From contig JAEZCE010000012.1 of assembly GCA_023429995.1 (NCBI GenBank), positions 62,001-126,000 of the forward strand: a stretch of 64,000 nucleotides of DNA, read 5' to 3'. The notes beneath the pieces are model-generated. The model did no database searches. It saw nothing but the letters and a program-made list of their open reading frames with translations, and was not told the DNA's origin. The position numbers and the translations under genes are program-made. Below, piece after piece: positions 7,626-15,619 of the stretch (position 1 is the first letter of the stretch; every line of letters starts with the position of its first letter). The stretch comes from Bacillota bacterium (GTDB lineage Bacteria > Bacillota > UBA4882 > UBA8346).

Positions 7626-8729
7626 TCATTGCCAATTGCTTTTTCCATTTTCAACAGCGTTTTTTGAAAATAGGCTTTTTACCTTCTTACTGAAACTAGT
7701 ATTTTGACTGACGAACCGTACCGAAAGGAAAAGAATCAGGATACCCTGGATGACTCCTACAATATCTTTAGGCACATCGGTAAAAAGGCCCATATATTCG
7801 CTACCGTTTTTCAAAGCGGCATAAAAAACCGAAACCACGAGAACACCCATGGGACTGTGGTTAGCCAGCAAAGCAACCAGCATTCCATCCCAACCGAGTC
7901 CCGGGTTACCGGAAAAATCAAGTGTGAAACGGTATTTTTCACTCATCAGGAAACCGGCTCCGGCAAGACCGCTGACTGCGCCACTGATTAGCATGATGAT
8001 CATGATTTTTTGAGCAACATTCATTCCGGTGGCTTCGGCAAATTCCGGATTTTTCCCCATGGCGGTGATTTCAAAGCCCAGTTTGGATTTGGTGAAAATC
8101 ACATAAAAAATCATTAACACGATCAGCGCTATGAAGAAAAACAAGGTTAAGTCGCTGTTAAAGATTTTTTTAAACATGGCGCTATCGGCTATGGCATAAG
8201 TCGATACATAACCTGAGGAAGGATCTTTAAAAACCCCTTGCGCCAACAACTTTACAATCTCAACCACGATATAATTAAGCATCAAGGTAACAACCATTTC
8301 GTTGACTTTAAAGTAAGCCTTCAATATGGCGGGAATGAAAGTCACAATCATTCCGGTGAGCATCCCGGTTATCAGGCAAAGGGTAATGTGGAATGCCGGC
8401 GGGATGCCCTTAAGGCAAAAGCCTACCACTCCCGCAAAAAAGGCCCCCAAAACAGCCGCGCCTTCCACCCCCATGTTAAAAATATTGGCCTTAAAAGTAA
8501 TCGCAATGCCGAGGCCTGTCAAAATCAAAGGGGCCGCAAAATGCAAGGTTTTTAAAATACCCTGGCCGGTAAAAAGTGATTTTTGAATCATAATCCGGTA
8601 AGTTAAAAACGGGTTTTCGCCAATCACTGCAATGATAATCCCGCCGACAAATAGCGCAAGCACTATTGGAAGAAGGGCGCTATAAATTGAAGATATCATT
8701 ACCTGCTTATTTTTCATCATGTTCCTCAT
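7626..8729 (-). CDS. ABC transporter permease, BMP nucleoside family (first permease)
   Basis: A 367-residue multi-spanning permease of the BPD_transp_2 family. The FKANIFNMGVEGAAVLGAF segment matches the conserved region of nucleoside permeases, and the coupling loop AMGKNPEFAEATGMN is present near residues 223-237. The N-terminus is short and basic (MRNMMKNK) and is followed by a long hydrophobic helix. It follows the ATPase gene by 32 nt and precedes the second permease by 92 nt. The two permeases form the heteromeric membrane channel of the importer. Confidence 0.92.
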   Translation of the reverse strand: MRNMMKNKQVMISSIYSALLPIVLALFVGGIIIAVIGENPFLTYRIMIQKSLFTGQGILKTLHFAAPLILTGLGIAITFKANIFNMGVEGAAVLGAFFAGVVGFCLKGIPPAFHITLCLITGMLTGMIVTFIPAILKAYFKVNEMVVTLMLNYIVVEIVKLLAQGVFKDPSSGYVSTYAIADSAMFKKIFNSDLTLFFFIALIVLMIFYVIFTKSKLGFEITAMGKNPEFAEATGMNVAQKIMIIMLISGAVSGLAGAGFLMSEKYRFTLDFSGNPGLGWDGMLVALLANHSPMGVLVVSVFYAALKNGSEYMGLFTDVPKDIVGVIQGILILFLSVRFVSQNTSFSKKVKSLFSKNAVENGKSNWQ

Positions 8730-8761
8730 TGTTAAAGGTTATTGGACCCTTCTGGATCATT

Positions 8762-10339
8762 TTATGCCTGGTTCCTGTTTAAGCCGGTCGCGGATTCGTT
8801 AACGATGCCTGCCATTAATAGTCCCAGCTTTGCGCTATCGACCTTGTCTCCGGTAACTTCCCCTACAATTCTGCCCTTATACATCACCAAAATCCGGTCG
8901 CTAAGGCTCATAATTTCACTAAGATCACTGGAAATCAATAAAACGGCTTTATTTTGCCGCCGCAAATTCAAGATGCAGCGGTGGATGAATTCGATCGAAC
9001 CAATATCGACACCTCGTGTGGGTTGGCTGGCCAGCAATACCTTTAAGCCCGAATCAAACTCTCTGGCAATAATCACCTTTTGAGCATTCCCACCGGATAA
9101 CTGGGCTACCGTTCCTTCCGGATTAGCAACCCGGATGTCGTATTTTTGTAATAATGCATCCCGGTTTTGACAAATGTTTTTTTGATTAAGTAGGATTTTC
9201 TTACAGAACTGATCCTTTCCGTGATAACCGGCAATTAAATTCTCCCCGAGCGACATTTCCTTACATAACCCTTGAGCGAAACGATCTTCGGGAATTATGC
9301 CCACACCCATGTTACGAAGCCGAGCCGGCCATTGATTGGTTAAATCCCGGTCATACAGGTGGACAGTGCCTTCGGTTGAAACCATCAGCCCGGATAAAAC
9401 TTTTACCAATTCACTTTGGCCATTGCCCGCTACACCGGCGATTCCCAAAATCTCGCCTTCTCTGATTTCAAAACTGATATCGTCCAAAACTTTTTTGCCC
9501 AAATAATTGATTGTGGTTAAGCTTTTAACCTGATAGGCAACTGGATTGTTTTCCAGTACCTTTTGTTCTTTCTCCGTTTGAAAAAGTACTTCACGGCCGA
9601 CCATCATCATGGCGATTTCCCCGGTACTTGTCCGACAGGTCGGTTTATTGCCTACAACCTTCCCTCTTTGGATTACAATGACCTGATCACTGGCGTCCAT
9701 GACTTCCCGAAGTTTATGCGTGATTAAAATGACGGTTTTCCCTTGTTTCTTTAATTCTTTGAAACTATTCAGCAATTCCTCGACTTCTTGGGGTGTCAGA
9801 ACAGCTGTGGGTTCATCGAATATTAAAATATCCACATTCCGGTAAAGCATTTTCAATATTTCGACCTGCTGTTTGGCGCCAATCGAGATATTTTCAACCC
9901 GTTCATCCGGATCAAGCTGGAATTTATAATCATGAATCAAGTTCTCAATTACAATACGTTCTTTTCTTTTATCAATGAAAGGAGATCGAATCGATAACCG
10001 CCTGTTAATTGTCAAAGTTTTCGGAAGCTCGGCTCCAAGCATAATATTTTCATAAATCGGCAGACTGGGAACCAATTTGAAATGTTGATGCACCATTCCC
10101 AGACCGGCATGGATTGCATCGAGAGGCGAATGGAAATCCGTTGCTTGTTCGTTGACAAAAATGTTGCCGGAAGTCGGCCGTATCAGGCCGTAAAACATAT
10201 TCATCAAAGTTGTTTTGCCGGCGCCGTTTTCCCCTACAATTGCAGTAATTTCGCCTTTGGGAATCGCTAAATTAACATTGTCGTTCGCGATAAAATTACC
10301 ATATTTCTTGGTTAAGTTTACTGCTTTAATTGCATTCAT
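8762..10339 (-). CDS. ABC transporter ATP-binding protein with two ABC domains (nucleoside/ribose type)
   Basis: A 525-residue ATPase with two fused ABC domains, the arrangement used by ribose- and nucleoside-type importers (RbsA, NupO, PnrC). Domain 1 has Walker A GENGAGKTT (about 36-44), a degenerate signature ISIGAKQQVEILKML and Walker B DILIFDEPTAVL. Domain 2 has a degenerate Walker A (GVAGNGQSE), signature QLSGGNAQKVIIAREF and a Walker B-like region ending in SQPTRGVDIGS, where Ser and Gln replace the usual acidic pair. This asymmetry is normal for the family and suggests only one fully hydrolysing site. The gene is followed closely by the permeases. The 261-bp gap upstream of it, before the BMP gene, contains a miniature inverted-repeat element. 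Confidence 0.94.
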   Translation of the reverse strand: MNAIKAVNLTKKYGNFIANDNVNLAIPKGEITAIVGENGAGKTTLMNMFYGLIRPTSGNIFVNEQATDFHSPLDAIHAGLGMVHQHFKLVPSLPIYENIMLGAELPKTLTINRRLSIRSPFIDKRKERIVIENLIHDYKFQLDPDERVENISIGAKQQVEILKMLYRNVDILIFDEPTAVLTPQEVEELLNSFKELKKQGKTVILITHKLREVMDASDQVIVIQRGKVVGNKPTCRTSTGEIAMMMVGREVLFQTEKEQKVLENNPVAYQVKSLTTINYLGKKVLDDISFEIREGEILGIAGVAGNGQSELVKVLSGLMVSTEGTVHLYDRDLTNQWPARLRNMGVGIIPEDRFAQGLCKEMSLGENLIAGYHGKDQFCKKILLNQKNICQNRDALLQKYDIRVANPEGTVAQLSGGNAQKVIIAREFDSGLKVLLASQPTRGVDIGSIEFIHRCILNLRRQNKAVLLISSDLSEIMSLSDRILVMYKGRIVGEVTGDKVDSAKLGLLMAGIVNESATGLNRNQA

Positions 10340-10364
10340 CGCTTTTATCCTTCGTTATTTTTTG

Positions 10365-10479
10365 GGGCTGTCCCAAAAGGAAATTTATTGATCAAGAAAT
10401 ACAAATATTGAAATAAACACGTTCAAAGAAGCTATATATTGTATTTCTTAGCGATTTAAATTACCTTTTAGACAGCCTC
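10365..10479. mobile_element. MITE-like element, copy 1
   Basis: A roughly 115-bp non-coding segment bounded by imperfect terminal inverted repeats: GGGCTGTCCCAAAAGG at the left and CCTTTTAGACAGCCTC at the right. Its inner part, including GAAGCTATATATTGTAT, matches the reverse complement of the segment at 15620-15752. It sits between the BMP and ATPase genes of the nucleoside operon. The ends resemble those of IS elements that begin GGCTGTC, but no transposase is present. I infer a non-autonomous miniature element. Confidence 0.75.
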
Positions 10480-10600
10480 CGGGACATAGGAAAAACTTAA
10501 CCTTCTCGACGGGTACGACTAGCAACACAAGCCTGATAAAGTCTACCCAGCGCCACACTATTTTGAAAGAAACTGCTTTCTGTATTAAGATTTCTGATGA

Positions 10601-11773
10601 TTAATCATTCGGCATGGAAAGCTCTTTGAGATTAGCCTTATGGAAGGTTACCCCCGCCTGAGCATTGGTTACTTTGATGGAACCATTGGCGATTTTTTTT
10701 GCGACAGTGCTTAATTCACTCTTGATCTCAGTCCATTTCGTTTTTCCTTGGGGGGTCACTTTTGACTCAATGACACTCAAATCAGTAATACCGGTAGCGC
10801 CTGATGCCAGGTTGTAATTGATAACCTTACCGTTAACTTGATTTAAAGTACCATTTTTAAGGTTCTTAATAATAGCCAGAACGGGTACCCTGGTATTCTT
10901 GAGGACACTGGTCAGAACATAACCCGGTTGATTGCCGTCTTTATTGGCATCGACTTCAATGGAAAGTTTTTTGACTTCTTTAGCCTTCGAGTCGATACCG
11001 TCGCCAACTGCTCCGGCAACACCAAATACGACATTGGCCCCATTTTGATAATAAGTATTGGCTTTAGTTGCCCCTGCTGCAGAATCCGTGAATCCAGCGT
11101 TGTAATCACTGAAATAGGTGTACTTAACATTTAATTTTTTCGCTTCATAGTTGATTCCTTCAGCAAAGCCATAGCTGAATACGGTAATGCCATTGGACTT
11201 GGTCCCTCCAATGAAACCGATTTTCCGGCCGGCATCCCCGGCAGTAAAGTTATAATCTTGGGTATTAAAGAGAATTTTGGCATTTTCATTCACCAAAACG
11301 CTCAAAACACCGGCCATAAAGGAAGACTCATGCACATCAAAAAGGACTGACACAACATTTTTATTGATAACTTTTCCATTTTCATCGATATTGGGGCTGT
11401 CGTTGAAAACCACAAATGTTGTATTGGGATATTGCGCTGCGATCGCTTTTTTTCCGCCCACTCCTTTAATGAGAGCGTCAAAATTATACTCCAGACTAAA
11501 AATCACCTGATAACCATTCTCTGCAAGTTGGGTCAAACTACCTGGAATATCCGAGGACTCAACCACTTTATATTGGATTTTGAACAATTTTTTTGCCTGT
11601 TCGAGACCCTTGATAGCCGATTCGTTATACCCTTTGTCATTGGCTCCAGCCGCAGAGGTGATTAAGGCGACTCTCAAATCCTGTTGTTTTGCATAACCTG
11701 TAACGAACAAGGACATTACCAAGACCGCCATGAGTGAAATTGCAACGATTACCCGTAAACGATTTTTTTTCAT
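10601..11773 (-). CDS. BMP-family nucleoside-binding protein (ABC importer)
   Basis: A 390-residue substrate-binding protein of the basic membrane protein (BMP/PnrA) family, whose characterised members bind purine or other nucleosides. The N-terminus is a signal peptide (MKKNRLR, a long hydrophobic core, then VTGYA before KQQ). The mature part starts with RVALITSAAGANDKGYNESA, the conserved ligand-binding opening of the family. Further landmarks are FVVFND (about 123), ESSFMAGVLSVLV and KIGFIGG. There is no cysteine after the hydrophobic core, so it is not a lipoprotein, unlike most homologues from monoderm Firmicutes. It follows the GntR gene by 62 nt, and its own copy of the RNA may come from the gntR promoter. 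Confidence 0.92.
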   Translation of the reverse strand: MKKNRLRVIVAISLMAVLVMSLFVTGYAKQQDLRVALITSAAGANDKGYNESAIKGLEQAKKLFKIQYKVVESSDIPGSLTQLAENGYQVIFSLEYNFDALIKGVGGKKAIAAQYPNTTFVVFNDSPNIDENGKVINKNVVSVLFDVHESSFMAGVLSVLVNENAKILFNTQDYNFTAGDAGRKIGFIGGTKSNGITVFSYGFAEGINYEAKKLNVKYTYFSDYNAGFTDSAAGATKANTYYQNGANVVFGVAGAVGDGIDSKAKEVKKLSIEVDANKDGNQPGYVLTSVLKNTRVPVLAIIKNLKNGTLNQVNGKVINYNLASGATGITDLSVIESKVTPQGKTKWTEIKSELSTVAKKIANGSIKVTNAQAGVTFHKANLKELSMPND

Positions 11774-11835
11774 TGAATTTGCTCCTTATTATTGTTCGTG
11801 TACTTTTTTTATTACGATTCGAAAAGCACGTTTAC

Positions 11836-12564
11836 TTATTTAACCTGATTGATATAGAATTTAAATTTATCGGTTCGGTAATAGCTTTTAAATGTCTCGA
11901 TCGGCGCCTCCTTTCCATTTACGATACCGAGCGTTACGGCTCTGAATAAAAGAATCGCCTCTCCCTCTTGGATACCTAAAATTTCGGAAACTTGATCCGC
12001 TGCAAGTACGGCTTCGATGGTCCGGGTTGCTTTGGTAATCCGAGTATTGTATTGGGTTTCTAGTGTATGATAGATTGATTCAACACCAAAATCGTAGTTT
12101 TCAATACCCGGAAAAAGTTTGCAGGGTAAATAGGTTGTTGTCAAGTTAAGTGGCTCATGATCGGCAAAATAAACGCGCTTGACCATATAAACTTTATCCC
12201 CGTCACATAATTGCAGTCTTTTCATCCGCGCTTGGTCTGCCGATAAAACTTCCGCAGCCAACAACTTCTTTGAAGGAACCATGCCCATATTAAGAATATC
12301 ATTGGTGCAGCTGGTAATGGACACTAAATCTTGGTTTAGGGTTTCATTTTTCACAAATGTTCCTTTGCCTTGCACCCGGTAGAGATACCCTTCCTTTACC
12401 AAATCATCAATGGCTTTTTTTGCCGTAATTCGACTGACTTCGAACATTTTCATCAATTCCCGCTCACTTGGGATCATGCCGGTTGAAGCGATTTCTTCCT
12501 TATCGATCATTTCCAGCACTTTATTTTTGACGATGAAATATTTCGGAGCCATTCCATTTATCAA
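11836..12564 (-). CDS. GntR-family regulator with UTRA domain (HutC/PhnF subfamily)
   Basis: A 242-residue repressor-type protein. The N-terminal winged helix-turn-helix carries IPSERELMKMFEVSRITAKK and the wing GYLYRVQGKGTFV. The C-terminal half is a UTRA ligand-binding domain (KRVYFADHEPLNLTTTYLP and AVTLGIVNGKEAPIETF). The start is taken as TTG at 12564 because GGAGGTG lies 8 nt upstream; ATG at 12552 is possible. Reading back to 12675 is unlikely because the predicted transcript begins near 12695 and no ribosome site precedes that codon. As first gene of the operon it probably represses its own promoter through the dyad at 12661-12696, relieved by a pathway intermediate. Confidence 0.88.
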   Translation of the reverse strand: MINGMAPKYFIVKNKVLEMIDKEEIASTGMIPSERELMKMFEVSRITAKKAIDDLVKEGYLYRVQGKGTFVKNETLNQDLVSITSCTNDILNMGMVPSKKLLAAEVLSADQARMKRLQLCDGDKVYMVKRVYFADHEPLNLTTTYLPCKLFPGIENYDFGVESIYHTLETQYNTRITKATRTIEAVLAADQVSEILGIQEGEAILLFRAVTLGIVNGKEAPIETFKSYYRTDKFKFYINQVK

Positions 12565-12660
12565 TTCACTCACCTCCGGCCAAAACTTAATATCTGATTG
12601 ACGTACCGTCATATCGAATTCAAAGATCATTCCATTCAATAAAAAAAGTTTCGGAATTCC

Positions 12661-12696
12661 TGGACATGCCATCATGATGACATGTTGATATGTCCA
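12661..12696 (-). promoter_or_regulatory. Candidate GntR operator
   Basis: A 7-bp inverted repeat, TGGACAT (12661-12667) and ATGTCCA (12690-12696), encloses a perfect 10-bp palindrome CATCATGATG (12670-12679). It lies at and just downstream of the predicted transcription start of the gntR-led operon, a position suited to repression. Confidence 0.5.
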
Positions 12697-12701
12697 CTTA
12701 G

Positions 12702-12730
12702 ATGATATTACATTCTAAGGATAATGTCAA
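12702..12730 (-). promoter_or_regulatory. Promoter of the nucleoside operon
   Basis: On the minus strand there is TTGACA (12725-12730), a 17-bp spacer and TATCAT (12702-12707), a strong sigma-A type match. Transcription would begin near 12695, inside the candidate operator, giving a leader of about 130 nt before gntR. Confidence 0.75.
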
Positions 12731-12827
12731 CAATTTTGATATTTCCTTTTTACCTACCCTTACGATGTTTCCCTAAGCACTTTATTCTTTGGCTGGAAGT
12801 TAATTAATATTTGGGTTGCTTTCAAAC

Positions 12828-12856
12828 TTGACAGTGAGCGATCATTAAATTATAAT
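12828..12856 (+). promoter_or_regulatory. Consensus sigma-A promoter of the MarR gene
   Basis: TTGACA (12828-12833), exactly 17 bp, then TATAAT (12851-12856): a perfect consensus promoter. The start of transcription falls near 12863, inside the palindromic operator. Confidence 0.85.
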
Positions 12857-12868
12857 TGTCTTGACAAT
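12855..12868 (+). promoter_or_regulatory. MarR operator 1
   Basis: A perfect palindrome ATTGTC-TT-GACAAT overlapping the -10 box and the transcription start of the marR-like gene. A closely matching palindrome stands before the next gene (13344-13355), as expected for sites of one autoregulating MarR dimer. A further half site (GACAAG) is at 12878-12883. Confidence 0.7.
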
Positions 12869-12905
12869 AATATTCATGACAAGTATATTCAAGGAGTTGT
12901 TTATT

Positions 12906-13328
12906 TTGCAATTTAACATTGATAATTCTTTTGGTTATTGGATCAATGTTGTGGCCCTAAAATTAAAAAATGAACTAAACCGTTGCTTTAGTAATTATGA
13001 AATTACCGCAGAACAATGGGCTGTTCTAAACCGCTTATGGGATAAAGACGGAGTAACCCAAAAAGAATTAGCTGAAAAAACAGCTAAAGATCAGCCGAAT
13101 ACCGGACGGATTTTAGAGAAATTAGAAAAAAAAGGCTTTATTTCCCGGCAGTCTGATGAGAATGACCGGAGAATTCTTTTGGTATTTCTGACTCCGAAAG
13201 GGCGGGAGTTTCGCGGGGAGATGATTACGGGCGCGATGGAAGTCTTGCAAAAGGCCCGCAAAGATATTACGGATGAAGAAATTGAAACCTTAAAAAACAT
13301 TCTTCAAAAAATGTCCAGGAATATCTAA
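12906..13328 (+). CDS. MarR-family transcriptional repressor
   Basis: A 140-residue winged-helix regulator of the MarR family. The DNA-binding region is visible as EQWAVLNRLWDKDGVTQKELAEKT, the recognition segment DQPNTGRILEKLEKKGFI and the wing SRQSDENDRRILLVFLT. The start is TTG at 12906, with AAGGAG 9 nt upstream. An upstream in-frame TTG at 12861 lies within the operator and at the predicted transcription start, so it is rejected. The gene is followed after 65 nt by two hydrolase genes with their own promoter bearing the same operator. MarR proteins of this type usually release DNA on binding a small phenolic or lipophilic compound, so it probably senses a substrate of the hydrolases. Confidence 0.9.
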   Translation: MQFNIDNSFGYWINVVALKLKNELNRCFSNYEITAEQWAVLNRLWDKDGVTQKELAEKTAKDQPNTGRILEKLEKKGFISRQSDENDRRILLVFLTPKGREFRGEMITGAMEVLQKARKDITDEEIETLKNILQKMSRNI

Positions 13329-13343
13329 TTTTTTAGATAATAC

Positions 13344-13371
13344 TTGTCACGACAACTATCATTAATATATT
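13344..13371 (+). promoter_or_regulatory. Promoter and MarR operator 2 of the hydrolase genes
   Basis: The -35 box TTGTCA (13344-13349), a 16-bp spacer and TATATT (13366-13371) form a promoter. The -35 box overlaps the perfect palindrome TTGTC-AC-GACAA (13344-13355), which has the same arms as operator 1. The ribosome site AGGAGG follows at 13381-13386. Confidence 0.65.
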
Positions 13372-13393
13372 AATCCTTGAAGGAGGAAACAGT

Positions 13394-14452
13394 ATGGTCT
13401 TGGAAAATTGCAGTCTTTCTCCGGAATTAGAAATGTTACAGCAGCGGCTTTTGCGGTTGGGGTTTTCGTATGGAGACTTTAAAAGAATTAAAGCCGACCC
13501 CATGGATTTCGCGGCATGGTTTGGCGAAATTTTTCGGATGGCCAAACGCTATGCAGGTCTTGCCGATGAAGCGCGGCGTAAAGACCAAACAGTAACCGCT
13601 GTGGAACTATGGCATAGAGCGTCCGATTATTTTCATTACACACAATTGTTTCAGCCTTATTCACAGACCAAACTGGATATCCGTAAAGCTTCCCGCGACA
13701 ATTTCCTTAAAATGCTCGAATTTTTCAGCCCCAAAATAGAACGGATTGAAGTTCCGTATTTGGATAAACGCTTACCAGGTTACCTCCGGGTCGCTACTCC
13801 GGATAGTCCGCTGGTGATCTTGATGAATGGGCTGGACTCTGCGAAAGAAGTGGAACTTTTCTACTTCAGCGAGGCTTTTTTCAAAAGGGGCCTATCGACG
13901 CTTTGTATTGACGCCCCGGGTCAAGGGGAACTCCTCGGACAGTCCAGGCTAAGTCCGAAAATTGAATCGGTAATCTCAACCGTAATCGATTTCATCACCG
14001 CTAGTCCCCTTTTCCGTCCCAAACGGCTCGGCCTCTTCGGGGTAAGTTTCGGAGGCCATCTGGCGGTGCGTTCGGCGGCGCTAATTGAACGGATTACCGC
14101 TTGTATTTGTCTGGGTAGTTTTTTTGACGCAGAACCGCTGGCAAAATTTCCACCACCGGTTCATGGAGCCTTATGCGCCCAGTATGGTATAAAAGACGAT
14201 GCCGAACTCCAGCAATTATACGGACAGCTGTCACTGGCAGCGCTTCTCGACAAAATACGCCAACCTTTACTCATCATTCACGGCGGCAAGGACTATCTTT
14301 TTGATCTGAGGCAGGCTCATAAAATCAATGAATGGGCATCAGGGGAAAAAGAGCTTTGGGTATACGAAGATGCTGAACATGTTTGTTCCAGCTGTTTCGA
14401 TGAACTTTTGCCAAAAATGGGAGATTGGATGTTTGAGCATTTATCCAAATAA
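13394..14452 (+). CDS. Alpha/beta hydrolase, FrsA/dihydropseudooxynicotine hydrolase-like (first of pair)
   Basis: A 352-residue alpha/beta hydrolase with a helical N-terminal cap (about residues 1-120) before the catalytic domain. The triad is visible: nucleophile Ser in GLFGVSFGGHLA (about 220), Asp in IHGGKDYLFD and His in YEDAEHVCSS near the C-terminus. LVILMNGLDSAKE supplies the oxyanion-hole region. The length and cap resemble the FrsA/DUF1100 and 2,6-dihydroxypseudooxynicotine hydrolase group, which cleaves C-C bonds or esters. It starts 9 nt after AGGAGG-AA. The second hydrolase gene follows after 25 nt and is a clear paralogue. Control by the adjacent MarR protein is likely. The natural substrate is unknown. 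Confidence 0.85.
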   Translation: MVLENCSLSPELEMLQQRLLRLGFSYGDFKRIKADPMDFAAWFGEIFRMAKRYAGLADEARRKDQTVTAVELWHRASDYFHYTQLFQPYSQTKLDIRKASRDNFLKMLEFFSPKIERIEVPYLDKRLPGYLRVATPDSPLVILMNGLDSAKEVELFYFSEAFFKRGLSTLCIDAPGQGELLGQSRLSPKIESVISTVIDFITASPLFRPKRLGLFGVSFGGHLAVRSAALIERITACICLGSFFDAEPLAKFPPPVHGALCAQYGIKDDAELQQLYGQLSLAALLDKIRQPLLIIHGGKDYLFDLRQAHKINEWASGEKELWVYEDAEHVCSSCFDELLPKMGDWMFEHLSK

Positions 14453-14477
14453 AATAAATTCAAAGGAGGAAATCGCT

Positions 14478-15596
14478 ATGGTCAAATTATCTTTCAAAGA
14501 AAAGTTCGCGTTCCGGTTCATTTTTAACGAAAAAAGAGTTTATCACCGCTGGTATGGAAGAATCTTATCCTTCGGAGTCGATTATGGCCGGTTAAAACGA
14601 GTGGTGTCACGAATGATGAATTGGCTGGATTGGTGTGGGGAATGGTCCAAAGAAGGCGATGCCTTGTACAAAAAAGCTGAACTGGCATTGGCAAACAGCT
14701 ACCAAACTCAAGCAAAATCCCTGTTTCATGAAGCAGTGGGCTGTTATCATGTTGGCCAACATATCTTTTTTATTGACCAAGACCAAAAAGAAACCACTCA
14801 ACAGAAAGCCAGAAAAAGCTATCAAATGGCCATCAGTTTATATCCCGAAAAAGAAAGGCCCATCCGCATCGATGTGCCCTTTGGGGGCGTCGAAATCCCC
14901 GGATATCTCAGACTTGCTGCAGTTCCTAATCAGCCACTGATTATTTTCATCAACGGTATGGACAATATTAAAGAAGCGGAAGGCCACGCCCAAGGTACAA
15001 TATACCGGCAAAACGGTTTTAACCATTTTACATTTGACGGTCCTGGTCAAGGAGAACTATGGAAAAGTATGAAATTTGACGTTAAAGAATACCCCAAAGC
15101 CGTGTCGGCAATTATCGACTGGTTTGAAAAGAATCCAATCTATTCTATTGATGTACAGAGAATCGCTTTGGTCGGCTTCAGCCTAGGCGGGTATTTGGCG
15201 CCGATGTGCGCGGCCCATGACAAACGGATAAAATGCGTCGTCGGCAACAGCGGCCTAACCTTCATCGGCGGCCTCGCAGGTCTCAAACGCCTTAATCCAA
15301 TCTGGCAGCGGGGAGTCACCTATATGACCGGATGCCAAACTCTGGCCGAAGCGGTGAATCAATTCGATTGGGACATTGAAAACGCTCCCGCTCTGGAAGT
15401 GCCTCTCCTATTTTTCCACGCCGGAAATGACGAAGTCATGCCAACTCCCAAAGTCCATGCTGAAAAGATAATGAAATGGGCTCAGGGAGAAAAGCTACTT
15501 CACTATTATGAAGATGGCGAACATTGTACGCAAAATTATTTGGATGAAGTATTTCCGGAGATCATCGACTGGTTTAGGGAAAAGCTGGCTATGTAG
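14478..15596 (+). CDS. Alpha/beta hydrolase, FrsA/dihydropseudooxynicotine hydrolase-like (second of pair)
   Basis: A 372-residue paralogue of the preceding hydrolase with the same cap-plus-catalytic-domain layout. The nucleophile Ser is in ALVGFSLGGYLAP, the acid Asp in FFHAGNDEVMP and the His in YEDGEHCTQNY; IIFINGMDNIKEAEG forms the oxyanion region. The ATG at 14478 has AAAGGAGG 8 nt upstream; an in-frame extension into the previous gene has no support. The two enzymes probably act on related substrates or as successive steps. A miniature inverted-repeat element begins 23 nt after the stop codon. Confidence 0.87.
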   Translation: MVKLSFKEKFAFRFIFNEKRVYHRWYGRILSFGVDYGRLKRVVSRMMNWLDWCGEWSKEGDALYKKAELALANSYQTQAKSLFHEAVGCYHVGQHIFFIDQDQKETTQQKARKSYQMAISLYPEKERPIRIDVPFGGVEIPGYLRLAAVPNQPLIIFINGMDNIKEAEGHAQGTIYRQNGFNHFTFDGPGQGELWKSMKFDVKEYPKAVSAIIDWFEKNPIYSIDVQRIALVGFSLGGYLAPMCAAHDKRIKCVVGNSGLTFIGGLAGLKRLNPIWQRGVTYMTGCQTLAEAVNQFDWDIENAPALEVPLLFFHAGNDEVMPTPKVHAEKIMKWAQGEKLLHYYEDGEHCTQNYLDEVFPEIIDWFREKLAM

Positions 15597-15619
15597 GTCC
15601 TATTCACCTAGCCACCGGC

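Noticed and set aside
12861..12889. Second promoter TTGACA-17-TATATT for the MarR gene
   Set aside because: Transcription would start near 12896 and remove the AAGGAG site; the perfect promoter at 12828-12856 explains expression better.
12861..12905. N-terminal extension of the MarR protein from TTG 12861
   Set aside because: This codon overlaps the palindromic operator and the predicted transcription start; TTG 12906 has a proper AAGGAG site.
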